From: Desulfobacteraceae bacterium
GTDB lineage: Bacteria > Desulfobacterota > DSM-4660 > Desulfatiglandales > Desulfatiglandaceae
Direction: 5' to 3'
Assembly: GCA_020349865.1 (NCBI GenBank)
Contig: CP070700.1
Span: 1,425,699 to 1,432,365, forward strand
DNA length: 6,667 nucleotides
Under the pieces are notes generated by a model. That model was not told the DNA's origin. It did not search any database and saw nothing but the letters and a program-made list of their open reading frames with translations. The translations under genes and the position numbers were made by a program. The first letter of the stretch is position 1. Every line of letters begins with the position of its first letter. Positions 1 to 6,524 of this stretch are shown piece after piece.

Positions 1-76
1 CCCCCTCGATCCCCCTTTTAAAGGGGGAAGCATAAGTCCTCCCCTTTTGTAAAGGGGAGATAGAGGGGATTTTTTA
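1..76. repeat. Compound palindromic repeat of C-run/G-run hairpins
   Basis: Two similar hairpins lie side by side: CCCCCTTT-T-AAAGGGGG (11-27) and CCCCTTT-TGT-AAAGGGG (41-57). They are enclosed by a further complementary pair, CCCCTC (2-7) with GAGGGG (63-68), so the unit can fold into a closed stem with two inner arms. A run of six T (70-75) follows the outer 3' arm, so on the plus strand it could act as an intrinsic terminator. It also lies downstream of the minus-strand acyl-CoA synthetase, but on that strand no T-run follows a hairpin. The layout resembles short intergenic palindromic repeats that recur in many environmental bacterial genomes. The left edge of the unit may lie outside the window. 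The palindromes are certain; the repeat or terminator role is inference. Confidence 0.6.
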
Positions 77-166
77 GCAGTTTTTGGCTCAATTAAGGTA
101 TAATATGACTTTGCGGTTTAAGAATTTCCCGGCTTGCCCGCACAAAAGAGAAACCAACTTATCGTT

Positions 167-1861
167 TCACGTGGTATCTTGTGATTTGTCTTTTTCTCGA
201 AGTGAGCGGCGAAGAAACTTACCGGTCAACGTCTTTGGAATTTCGGAGACAATTTCTACCTGGCGCGGATATTTGTATGCAGCAATACGGGCCTTACAGA
301 AGGCTATAATCTCTTCAGGCGTTACCGATCCTTCCGTGCCTTCCTTCAGGGCTACAAATGCTTTTACCGTCTCCCCTCGATAGGGATCCGGCACTCCCAC
401 AACGGCTGTCTCTTTGACCGCAGGATGCTGGTAGATCACATCTTCTACGTCCCGGGGCCATACCTTGTAGCCCGAGGCAACGATCATATCCTTTTTACGA
501 TCCACCACATAGAACCACCCATCCCCATCCATCTTGCCCACATCTCCGGTATAGAGCCAGCCGTTCCGGATGGCATGTTTTGTCTCCCCAGGTTTTTGCC
601 AGTATCCTGGGACGACTATCGGACCACAATCGACTATCTCTCCGACCTGTCCAGAAGCAAGTTCCTTGGTGCCCTCTTCCAGGTCCATGATTTTTGTGAC
701 ACAATTGGGTACAGGAACCCCAACCGAAAGGGCCCCGCTTTCATGATCCACAGGCGCCCTTTGCCCCCAGGGAACAATATGAGAAGGCGAGTTCGTCTCT
801 GTGAGGCCGTAGACATTGTAAAGATAGAGACCTGTGAGTGCTTCAAACTGTTTGACAACAGCCTCAGAGACCGGAGCCCCTCCGCTGTATGCCTTAACAA
901 AGCTGGAAATGTTCCTGGTCTTAATATCCGGATGATTCATCAGGGCTATATATACCGTAATAGAGGCGACACTCACTGTGCCCTTCCAGTGCTCAATAAG
1001 CCGGAGTGTTTCGCCTGGATCAAAACGGTAATAAAGAATGACAGGAATACCGTTTAAGGCGGCTATGGCCAGATGAGCCACCTCACCGGTTACATGGAAT
1101 AGAGGGGCAACACCAACCACAACGTCTTTGTCATCAATTCGTTGCATTGTCTGATAAACCCGGGCATTAAAGGCGATGTTTCCATGTGTGTTCATAGCAC
1201 CTTTTGGGGGGCCTGTTGTCCCGGATGTGTATGTTAAATAGGCCACATCGTCTGGAGACAGTTTCGGGTCCTCCACACTTTTACCCTCATAGGTTTCCAG
1301 AAGTTCAAGCATATCCAAACTGCCAGGTATGGATCTTTTTTTTGCTCCCTTTAACATATTTGGCGGCTCCATTTCGGCGGGGAGCAGATCCAGTGCAGAG
1401 GTTGTAATAACTTTTTTTATAGGAGTCTCTTTGAGAAAGGATAAATCCAGAGCTGTCGCGATCTCATCAAGTGTAAAAAACAACTTTGCCTCTGAATCCC
1501 GGCAAAAATAGCTCAGCTCCTTTTCTTTATACATGGGATTTAGGGGAACCACGATGGCACCAAGTTTCCAGGCAGCATATGTGGCACAAAGAAATTGGGG
1601 CACATTCTGCAGATCGACGATGATTCGATCTCCTTTTTTAAGACCAAAGTCATTAAAAGCGGCCGCCAAGCCATCTGACAACCGGTCAATTTTTCCATAA
1701 GATAGAGCCTGGTCAAAGTAATATACTGAGGGATACTCGGGCCTGCGATCAGCGGAATTTATAAAATCACCTAAAGCAGTATCAGATGTTATTTCAAGAT
1801 CGTGGGGCACCCACTCCGGATAATTCTTTAGCCATGGCCTTTTTTCATAAATCGAATCCAT
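167..1861 (-). CDS. AMP-forming acyl-CoA synthetase (long-chain fatty acid-CoA ligase type)
   Basis: This 564-residue member of the ANL superfamily would activate a carboxylic acid with ATP to an acyl-adenylate and then form the CoA thioester, in the cytoplasm or at the inner membrane face. All core motifs are present: the phosphate-binding loop YTSGTTGPPKG (211-221), the YGLTETN motif (351-357), YTGD (437-440), the hinge and ribose-binding stretch starting DRKKDMI (454-460), and PKTLTGK near the C terminus (542-548), whose K548 is the expected catalytic lysine. The opening 'RPWLKNYPEWVP' resembles FadD-type fatty acid ligases, and the length is typical. The reading frame extends upstream to 2008, but the ATG at 1861 is preferred because AAGGAGGG precedes it and the family homology begins there. 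It follows the SDR gene after 156 bases, probably in one operon. Chain length or aromatic specificity cannot be told from sequence. The enzyme class is very secure; the fatty acid substrate is inference. Confidence 0.93.
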   Translation of the reverse strand: MDSIYEKRPWLKNYPEWVPHDLEITSDTALGDFINSADRRPEYPSVYYFDQALSYGKIDRLSDGLAAAFNDFGLKKGDRIIVDLQNVPQFLCATYAAWKLGAIVVPLNPMYKEKELSYFCRDSEAKLFFTLDEIATALDLSFLKETPIKKVITTSALDLLPAEMEPPNMLKGAKKRSIPGSLDMLELLETYEGKSVEDPKLSPDDVAYLTYTSGTTGPPKGAMNTHGNIAFNARVYQTMQRIDDKDVVVGVAPLFHVTGEVAHLAIAALNGIPVILYYRFDPGETLRLIEHWKGTVSVASITVYIALMNHPDIKTRNISSFVKAYSGGAPVSEAVVKQFEALTGLYLYNVYGLTETNSPSHIVPWGQRAPVDHESGALSVGVPVPNCVTKIMDLEEGTKELASGQVGEIVDCGPIVVPGYWQKPGETKHAIRNGWLYTGDVGKMDGDGWFYVVDRKKDMIVASGYKVWPRDVEDVIYQHPAVKETAVVGVPDPYRGETVKAFVALKEGTEGSVTPEEIIAFCKARIAAYKYPRQVEIVSEIPKTLTGKFLRRSLREKDKSQDTT

Positions 1862-1864
1862 TTT

Positions 1865-1872
1865 CCCTCCTT
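1865..1872 (-). promoter_or_regulatory. Shine-Dalgarno site of the acyl-CoA synthetase
   Basis: On the minus strand this reads AAGGAGGG, with the GGAGG core ending 4 bases before the ATG at 1861. It is close to a perfect anti-16S match and decides the start against the longer frame beginning at 2008, whose extra 49 residues look like non-coding translation. Confidence 0.85.
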
Positions 1873-2017
1873 TCTCTTGGGCAGGATTGACAAGGTTATT
1901 TTGATAACAACAGGCCTTCTCAGGTATTGCTTCGGTAAAAGAGGGAGCAGCCCAGATGGTTAATAAACGCGGTGAGAATAGAGGAGTGTGACCGCCATTG
2001 ATTAGCAATTATCCCGA

Positions 2018-2776
2018 TCACCAGATGGTCCAGCCTCCGTCAATATAGATGGTCTGGCCGGTGATAAAATCCGAAGCAGGAGCAGCCAGAAAAATGACAA
2101 TCCCCTCCAGTTCAGACGGATAACCCCACCGTCCCATGGGGGTTCGCTCGTTAATGAAATTAAATCGTTCCGGGTCATTACGAAGCTGAGCCACTAATTC
2201 GGTCTCAAAGTAGGTTGGGCCTATTGCGTTTACCCGGACCCCTTGTTTGGCCCATTCCAGGGCCATCACCTTCGTCATCTGGTCTACTCCGCCTTTGGAA
2301 GAGGCATAAGCTACCTGGTTAGGCAAGGCGACCGATCCCAAGATCGAACTCATATTAATGACCTTTCCATAGCCACGCTCGATCATTTGGGGCACTAAAG
2401 CCTGGGCTACCAAGAAATAGCCCTTGAGATTTGTGCTGATGACAAGGTCCCAGGCATCCTCCGGAAATTCTAGCACGGGCACCCGATGATTGACCCCGGC
2501 ATTGTTGACAAGAATGTCTACCTGGCCAAAATACTTCAGAATCTGGTCTACTCCTTCATGGACCTTTTCTTTAGAAGTGACGTCCAAAAAGAAACCTGCC
2601 GAGTTCCTTCCCAGATCTTTGATGGAGGCAGAAACCCGATCAAGATCAGCCATGCTTCGGCCACACACTGCAACATCCGCACCGGCCTTGGCTAAGCCTA
2701 GGGCAGCCACCTCACCAAGGCCGCGTGTGCTGCCGGTAACTAAAGCCACAAGGCCGGATAAATCGAATAATTCCAT
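2018..2776 (-). CDS. Short-chain dehydrogenase/reductase, classical SDR (FabG/gluconate 5-dehydrogenase-like)
   Basis: A 252-residue classical SDR, the usual length, expected to be a soluble NAD(P)H-dependent oxidoreductase acting on an alcohol/ketone pair. The Rossmann glycine motif TGSTRGLG is at 14-21, NNAG at 91-94, the active-site Asn at 116, Ser at 144 and the YASSK motif at 157-161 (Tyr157, Lys161), so the tetrad is complete. The C terminus ends in the family's 'DFITGQTIYIDGGW' pattern. The N terminus 'LFDLSGLVALVTG' and the C terminus resemble the gluconate 5-dehydrogenase/KduD subgroup, but such resemblance predicts substrate poorly. The neighbouring acyl-CoA ligase makes a hydroxyacyl or other CoA-linked substrate equally plausible. 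The start at 2776 is chosen because GGAGGGG lies 9 bases upstream and homology begins there; the frame runs on to 2827 without support. It is probably the first gene of a two-gene operon. Confidence 0.92.
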   Translation of the reverse strand: MELFDLSGLVALVTGSTRGLGEVAALGLAKAGADVAVCGRSMADLDRVSASIKDLGRNSAGFFLDVTSKEKVHEGVDQILKYFGQVDILVNNAGVNHRVPVLEFPEDAWDLVISTNLKGYFLVAQALVPQMIERGYGKVINMSSILGSVALPNQVAYASSKGGVDQMTKVMALEWAKQGVRVNAIGPTYFETELVAQLRNDPERFNFINERTPMGRWGYPSELEGIVIFLAAPASDFITGQTIYIDGGWTIW

Positions 2777-2785
2777 TTCTGTATT

Positions 2786-2792
2786 CCCCTCC
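2786..2792 (-). promoter_or_regulatory. Shine-Dalgarno site of the SDR
   Basis: GGAGGGG on the minus strand, 9 bases before the ATG at 2776. It favours this start over the in-frame ATG at 2827, which would add 17 residues not typical of SDR N termini. Confidence 0.8.
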
Positions 2793-2812
2793 AAAAAAAT
2801 TAAAAACTTGCC

Positions 2813-2825
2813 GGGTGATTCACCC
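2813..2825. promoter_or_regulatory. Palindrome GGGTGA-T-TCACCC, candidate operator
   Basis: A perfect 13-base inverted repeat (6-base arms, 1-base centre), 37 to 49 bases upstream of the SDR start. Its position and symmetry suit a repressor-binding site in the leader or promoter of the SDR operon. The central TGATTCA heptamer recurs exactly 51 bases away at 2867-2873. No regulator gene is nearby to pair it with. The symmetry is seen directly; the role is inference. Confidence 0.4.
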
Positions 2826-2865
2826 AAACAACAAATGTGTCTTCGTCGCCGGGATTAGAAAAGCG

Positions 2866-2874
2866 ATGATTCAT
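2866..2874. promoter_or_regulatory. Short palindrome ATGA-T-TCAT sharing the TGATTCA core
   Basis: A 9-base inverted repeat that holds the same TGATTCA heptamer as the palindrome at 2813-2825. The 51-base spacing is close to five helical turns, so the two copies would lie on the same DNA face. It is short enough to be chance. Confidence 0.25.
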
Positions 2875-2900
2875 GGTTGAGGGGAAAAAAAATTATCGAC

Positions 2901-2917
2901 CTTATTCAACTAATAAG
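2901..2917. promoter_or_regulatory. Palindrome CTTATT-N5-AATAAG, candidate operator
   Basis: A perfect inverted repeat with 6-base arms around a 5-base spacer (CAACT), about 125 bases upstream of the SDR start, in the stretch where its promoter is expected. The 17-base span is typical of dimeric helix-turn-helix repressor sites. It is A/T-rich, so chance symmetry is possible. Confidence 0.35.
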
Positions 2918-3135
2918 TAACACCTTCTATCACAAGTTCGAGTCTACCCTTGGTGACCGGTTAGAAAGGGATTACCATACCACTGTCCATTTATAGTATC
3001 TCGTGCAATACGTTCGCAGATCAATTCAGAGCAAAGGCATGAGTTGTTCGCCACAAGTGGGCATTCTTACCCCTCGAATCCGCGCTGCCCTCTTTTTCCT
3101 GCATGAACATGTTTTTCAATAGCATATCCTTTGAG

Positions 3136-4347
3136 CTAACGAATGCGGAGCAGCTGAAGGCGCTTTGCTGCTTCTCGAAGTGTATTTTTCCGCTTGGCAA
3201 AGTTGATACGCACCCGGGATGTGCCTTGATCGTTGCCCGCATAAAAGCTTGACCCTGGCACGACAGCCACGCCGATCTTGCGAGCCATGTATTCGGCAAA
3301 AGCACGATCTGCGGTCCAATCCGGATTAGAGTATGTGCCCTGATCCCATTCCACATTGCCGAAATCTGCCATTACATAATAGGACCCTTCTGGTTTGCAA
3401 TACGGGACACCGACTTCATCCAGAGCATCCAGCAGAATGGTTCGCCGCGCAGCATATTGAGCACCCATATCGGTGTAATACGTTTCTGGCAGCTTTAGGG
3501 CAACAATGCCGGCAGCTTGAAACGGAGCAGGTGCGCAGATGGTGAGATAGTCGTGAACCTTTCGGATCAGAGCTGTTAAAGGCTTCCCAGCAATAGCCCA
3601 ACCTACACGCCATCCGGTAACAGCGTAAGTTTTGCCCAGGCCGCTGATGGTGACCGTGCGCTCATGCATCCCCTCCAAACTGCCGATGCTCACATGTTTA
3701 TGCCCGTCATATAAGATCTGTTCATAGATCTCATCTGTGACGGCAATCACATCAAATGTTTGACAGAGCCTGGAGATCGTACTCAACTCTGCACGGCTGA
3801 ATACCCGCCCGGTCGGGTTATGTGGCGTGTTGATCAATATCAGCCGGGTACGAGCATTAAAGGCGGCCTCCAACTCATCGTGATCGAACGTGTATCCAGG
3901 TTCTCGGAGTGGCACAAAGCGCGGTCGCACCCCGGCCATCAGACAGCCAGGGACATAGTTCTCGTACCACGGCTCCAGGATGATCGCTTCATCGCCGGGA
4001 TCAGTTAATGCCAAAATTGCGGACATAATTGCTTCGCTAACGCCACAAGTGATGGTCACTTCAGCCTCAGGATCGGCAGAAATGTGATTGTAGTGATCGC
4101 ACCTGGCGGCCACCGCCTCGCGAAAGCTCGGCGTACCAAAAGGAAATGTATATTGATTATCGCCGTTTCGAATCGCCTTTACGGCGGCTTCCAACACATC
4201 GAGTGATGAGTCGAAGTCCGGCAAACCCTGAGAGAGGTTTACGGAGGCAGTTTCATCGCCCAGCCGCGTCATCTCGCGTATGACCGACTCCTGAAAAGGG
4301 GCCGTACGGGTGGCAATCTTGTATTTGCTATTTTTGTGGAATGTCAT
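3136..4347 (-). CDS. Pyridoxal-phosphate aminotransferase, class I/II (fold type I)
   Basis: A 403-residue, cytosolic PLP enzyme that moves an amino group between an amino acid and a 2-oxo acid. Key residues are all visible: 'NLSQGLPDFD' near the N terminus (37-46), Trp/Tyr at 127-128 in 'EPWYENY', HNPTG (176-180, PLP-contacting N177), TDEIYE (204-209, D205 and Y208), SGLGKTY with Schiff-base lysine K239, and the substrate-carboxylate arginine R380 in 'RVRINFAK'. The SQGLPDFD motif is characteristic of the subgroup containing kynurenine/glutamine transaminases and the methionine aminotransferase YbdL, so an aromatic, glutamine or methionine donor is more likely than aspartate, though unproven. 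The frame continues to an ATG at 4404, but a near-consensus promoter lies within that extension, so the start at 4347 is chosen; its Shine-Dalgarno is weak. No pathway gene adjoins it, so its physiological role is unclear. Confidence 0.93.
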   Translation of the reverse strand: MTFHKNSKYKIATRTAPFQESVIREMTRLGDETASVNLSQGLPDFDSSLDVLEAAVKAIRNGDNQYTFPFGTPSFREAVAARCDHYNHISADPEAEVTITCGVSEAIMSAILALTDPGDEAIILEPWYENYVPGCLMAGVRPRFVPLREPGYTFDHDELEAAFNARTRLILINTPHNPTGRVFSRAELSTISRLCQTFDVIAVTDEIYEQILYDGHKHVSIGSLEGMHERTVTISGLGKTYAVTGWRVGWAIAGKPLTALIRKVHDYLTICAPAPFQAAGIVALKLPETYYTDMGAQYAARRTILLDALDEVGVPYCKPEGSYYVMADFGNVEWDQGTYSNPDWTADRAFAEYMARKIGVAVVPGSSFYAGNDQGTSRVRINFAKRKNTLREAAKRLQLLRIR

Positions 4348-4384
4348 TCGCAAACAAGTGCAGATGTCTCTTTCTGGTGTGTGG

Positions 4385-4414
4385 AGTATAGGAAGAAGCG
4401 GCATTGTGTGTCAA
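4385..4414 (-). promoter_or_regulatory. Sigma-70 promoter of the aminotransferase
   Basis: On the minus strand, TTGACA (4414-4409) is separated by 18 bases from TATACT (4390-4385): a perfect -35 and a five-of-six -10. Transcription should begin near 4378, giving a leader of about 30 bases before the ATG at 4347. An ATG at 4404 would lie upstream of this transcript, so the promoter decides the start. Confidence 0.7.
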
Positions 4415-4551
4415 TAATAAATCCGCCTCATGATGTTGTGGCCTTCACATTGTTGATTTCTGGATATTGCAGGTCAACAAAAAGATGGTCATCGGAAAAA
4501 GTGAGTTGGAAGTATGAATGGGCAATTTCCTTCGTGAGGTTCCAATCCATC

Positions 4552-4581
4552 TTGTTTATCCCTCTTTGTGTCTATTATAAT
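4552..4581 (+). promoter_or_regulatory. Candidate sigma-70 promoter for the phosphoesterase operon
   Basis: TTGTTT (4552-4557), an 18-base spacer and a perfect TATAAT (4576-4581). Transcription would start near 4588 and leave a leader of about 150 bases before the ATG at 4738. The -35 matches at four of six positions. The region is A/T-rich, so a closer promoter near 4690-4710 remains possible. Confidence 0.45.
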
Positions 4582-4646
4582 TGTTTCAGGTAAAGGGATT
4601 TGCTATATTTCATATAAAATTCGGGTAAGTCAAAGGACAGCAAGAT

Positions 4647-4685
4647 CTCAAGATTCCTGCGCAATGGGGATCCATAATCTTAGAG
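4647..4685 (+). other. Leader stem-loop followed by a T-run
   Basis: CTC-AAGATT (4647-4655) pairs with AATCTT-A-GAG (4676-4685), nine base pairs with one bulged A around a 20-base loop. A run of five T follows at 4692-4696. It lies between the candidate promoter and the phosphoesterase start, so it could be an attenuator. The stem is A/T-rich and the T-run is 6 bases away, which makes it a poor intrinsic terminator. Confidence 0.3.
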
Positions 4686-4737
4686 CATAACTTTTTGATA
4701 AATAACTATATGTTAGACAAGCAGGATAAATGTTCAC

Positions 4738-5349
4738 ATGAAAATACTGACTGTTTCAGATCGTGTTGAGAGCATCCTGTATGATCGGTTCGATGCCGGG
4801 AAGTTTCCTGGGGTAAACCTGATTCTTTCCTGTGGCGATCTCCCTCCGGAATACCTTTCTTTTCTTGCGGCCTCATTCAATGTTCCTCTCTATTATGTAC
4901 TTGGAAATCATGATATCCGATTTGATTCAAAGCTGCCTGACGGATGTATTGATTTACACGCCAAATTGGTCAATTTCCAGGGAATCAATATTCTGGGACT
5001 GGAGGGGTCGCTTTGGTATAACGGGGGTCCGCATCAGTACACCGAAGGCCAGATGCGAAAAATAGTTAGAAGTATTCGAGCAAAAACTTGGCGGAAGGGA
5101 CGCATCGATATTATTATTACCCATGCCCCGCCGCGGCATATTCATGATGCTGAAGATCAATGTCACAAAGGGTTTGAGATTTATCAGTGGCTTATTGACC
5201 ACTATTCCCCAAGCTATTTTATCCATGGACATATTCACGTTAATTTTACTGACCCCTTTCAGCGCATAAGCATTGTAAACAAAACGAAAGTGGTTAATAG
5301 TTATGGGTATCACATTTTTGAGATCGACGATGACCAGATTGCTAAATAA
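4738..5349 (+). CDS. Calcineurin-like metallophosphoesterase with altered first metal motif
   Basis: A 203-residue, signal-free cytosolic protein of the calcineurin-like phosphoesterase superfamily, two-metal hydrolases of phosphomono- or phosphodiesters. Motifs in order: SDR at 7-9 followed by Val (D8, with Val10 where His is expected; Arg9 sits between), CGDLPP (32-37, D34), GNHD (56-59, N57 and H58), THAPP (128-132, H129) and GHIH (164-167, H165 and H167). The usual first motif is D-x-H, so the histidine is missing while the other ligands remain. The GDLPPEYL and HAPPRHIHDAED stretches suggest a distinct subfamily, which may lack that histidine as a rule. The ATG at 4738 has a modest AGGA site 11 bases upstream. 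It overlaps the next gene by 20 bases, implying coupled translation and a joint role. Phosphatase, phosphodiesterase or nuclease activity cannot be chosen from sequence. Confidence 0.88.
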   Translation: MKILTVSDRVESILYDRFDAGKFPGVNLILSCGDLPPEYLSFLAASFNVPLYYVLGNHDIRFDSKLPDGCIDLHAKLVNFQGINILGLEGSLWYNGGPHQYTEGQMRKIVRSIRAKTWRKGRIDIIITHAPPRHIHDAEDQCHKGFEIYQWLIDHYSPSYFIHGHIHVNFTDPFQRISIVNKTKVVNSYGYHIFEIDDDQIAK

Positions 5350-6403
5350 ATTTTTGACCTCCTTGAAGCACCGCCGTAACTTGGAAGAGATAAAGTCCTT
5401 CAAGGAGAGCCAGAAAAATGAAGATGCGTTTGACACAGTAGACCGAGGTATCCGTTCAGTGCCTGTTAAACAGATTGTGGGAAGCGTAGGGCGGTACCAT
5501 GACTTCGACAGTAAATTCAGATTAAAGCAACACGTTCCTTTGGACAGGCTTCAGAATATTAAAAAGGCTATGCGGGAAGGTAAGCCTCTGCCGCGTGTGA
5601 AACTATATAAGATCAAGGATGAGTACTATGTCCTGGACGGAAATCATCGCATTTCAGCAGCAAAGGAATTTGGTTACGGGGACATAGACGCTGATATTGT
5701 CGAATTTATACCATCAAAAAATACCTTAGAGAATATACTATATCGCGAGAAGTCGGAATTTAGTGATAAGACAGGGCTGTCTTATTCTATAGAGCTGACA
5801 GAGGTGGGGCAATATGCCCATCTGATTAAGCAGATCTTAAAACACCAGGACTTCTTAAAGCAAATAGCAGGGGGTTCTGTTTCATTTGAAAGCGCTGCTG
5901 TGGACTGGTATAAAACGATATATTGCCCCTTAATTGCAATTATTGAAAATGCGCATCTCATTGAGTCCTTCCCTAACCGGACAGCTGCGGACCTTTATAC
6001 ATATGTTACCTTTCACCAATGGGAAAGGAGCGCGGTACGAAAATACGGCAGCGGGATTGATCAACTTATTTCAAAAAATATGGAGGATTTTTGGAAAAAA
6101 ATGTCAAAAAAAAAGGAACTTGAATATCCGGAGATGCAGCGGGAGATAACCGTGTTTATCCTGATGAATATTTCGGGGAAAAAAGGGAATCGAATAATCG
6201 AAAAACTGTACGAACTTGAGGAAGTCAGAGAGGTTCATTCTGTTCATGGTAATGTCGATGTCCTTGCAAAAATTGTTTTGACCCGGGATCTGATCTCTTC
6301 GGATGCGGAGACCATTTGGAATTTTGTCAATAATAAGGTGGGGCAGATCACGGGAATAGTAAGCACTCAGACCTTAATCCCCGGTTTTTCGAAAATAAAA
6401 TAG
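5330..6403 (+). CDS. ParB/sulfiredoxin-fold protein with C-terminal Lrp/AsnC-like (RAM) domain
   Basis: A 357-residue soluble protein. Residues about 43-125 resemble the ParB N-terminal/sulfiredoxin fold: 'VPVKQIVGSVGRYHDFD' (44-60), 'PLPRVKLYKI' (87-96) and the box VLDGNHRISAA (101-111), equivalent to the nucleotide-contacting GxRR/GNHR box. A helical middle part follows (about 155-260), including 'ADLYTYVTFHQWERS' (220-234). Residues about 271-350 resemble the ligand-binding RAM domain of Lrp/AsnC regulators ('FILMNISGKKGNRI', 'VREVHSVHGNVDVLAKI', 'GQITGIVSTQTL'). No helix-turn-helix, no ParB DNA-binding domain and no partner parA are seen, so chromosome partitioning is unlikely. The ATG at 5330 follows GAGA by 6 bases; an in-frame ATG at 5303 is possible and would lengthen the overlap with the phosphoesterase. 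A nucleotide- or amino-acid-sensing partner of the phosphoesterase is my inference. The ParB assignment is firm; the RAM assignment is fairly firm. Confidence 0.8.
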   Translation: MTRLLNKFLTSLKHRRNLEEIKSFKESQKNEDAFDTVDRGIRSVPVKQIVGSVGRYHDFDSKFRLKQHVPLDRLQNIKKAMREGKPLPRVKLYKIKDEYYVLDGNHRISAAKEFGYGDIDADIVEFIPSKNTLENILYREKSEFSDKTGLSYSIELTEVGQYAHLIKQILKHQDFLKQIAGGSVSFESAAVDWYKTIYCPLIAIIENAHLIESFPNRTAADLYTYVTFHQWERSAVRKYGSGIDQLISKNMEDFWKKMSKKKELEYPEMQREITVFILMNISGKKGNRIIEKLYELEEVREVHSVHGNVDVLAKIVLTRDLISSDAETIWNFVNNKVGQITGIVSTQTLIPGFSKIK

Positions 6404-6524
6404 AGGTTCACTCCTGCAAAACCAGATAACTTATTGATATAAAATGGAATAGGGCATTTTCAAGATTGCATATGTAGTCACTAATATAATAGCATCATAT
6501 ATTTATTTCCTTGACATATGGGAA
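6404..6524. other. A/T-rich spacer between the ParB-like gene and the structured tract
   Basis: No gene and no clear terminator for the upstream operon. A perfect TATAAT at 6485-6490 could be a -10 element for the structured tract downstream, but nothing close to TTGACA lies 16-18 bases before it. A TTGACA at 6511-6516 has no -10 partner at the right distance. Confidence 0.4.

Larger units (their letters stand above)
2777..3135. other. Intergenic region upstream of the SDR operon with candidate operators
   Basis: This 359-base stretch has no credible gene. It should hold the promoter of the SDR/acyl-CoA synthetase operon and the end of the aminotransferase transcript. I see no convincing minus-strand -35/-10 pair: TATAAA at about 2990 and GATAAT at about 2893 lack good -35 partners. 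No clear terminator follows the aminotransferase. Three short palindromes lie between 2813 and 2917 and are listed separately. Read-through from the aminotransferase cannot be excluded. Confidence 0.6.
4405..4737. other. Divergent intergenic region between the aminotransferase and the phosphoesterase
   Basis: This gene-free stretch carries the -35 part of the aminotransferase promoter at its left end, a plus-strand promoter candidate at 4552-4581, and a stem-loop in the presumed leader of the phosphoesterase at 4647-4685. A plus-strand open frame over 4336-4593 has no ribosome binding site, overlaps the aminotransferase N terminus in antisense and shows no recognisable protein features. Confidence 0.6.

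Noticed and set aside
150..168. GAAAC/GTTTC hairpin at the end of the acyl-CoA synthetase as a terminator
   Set aside because: Only five base pairs, overlaps the stop codon and is followed by a broken T-run; too weak to annotate.
425..1057. A 210-residue plus-strand open frame opposite the acyl-CoA synthetase
   Set aside because: It is antisense to a gene with all family motifs, has no ribosome binding site and its translation shows no protein-family features.
1895..1908. Palindrome GTTAT-N4-ATAAC between the SDR and the acyl-CoA synthetase
   Set aside because: Short, A/T-rich and with no promoter beside it; could easily be chance, and it does not look like a terminator.
3021..3356. A 111-residue minus-strand frame overlapping the aminotransferase C terminus
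   Set aside because: Mostly overlaps the aminotransferase in another frame, and there is no good start signal or family resemblance.
4336..4593. An 85-residue plus-strand frame in the divergent intergenic region
   Set aside because: It overlaps the aminotransferase N terminus in antisense, spans its promoter, and lacks a ribosome binding site.
4954..5436. A 160-residue minus-strand open frame across the phosphoesterase/ParB-like junction
   Set aside because: Antisense shadow of two motif-supported genes; no recognisable domain.
5330..6403. Reading the ParB-like gene as a plasmid or chromosome partition protein
   Set aside because: No parA neighbour, no helix-turn-helix or ParB dimerisation region, and no parS-like site was seen.
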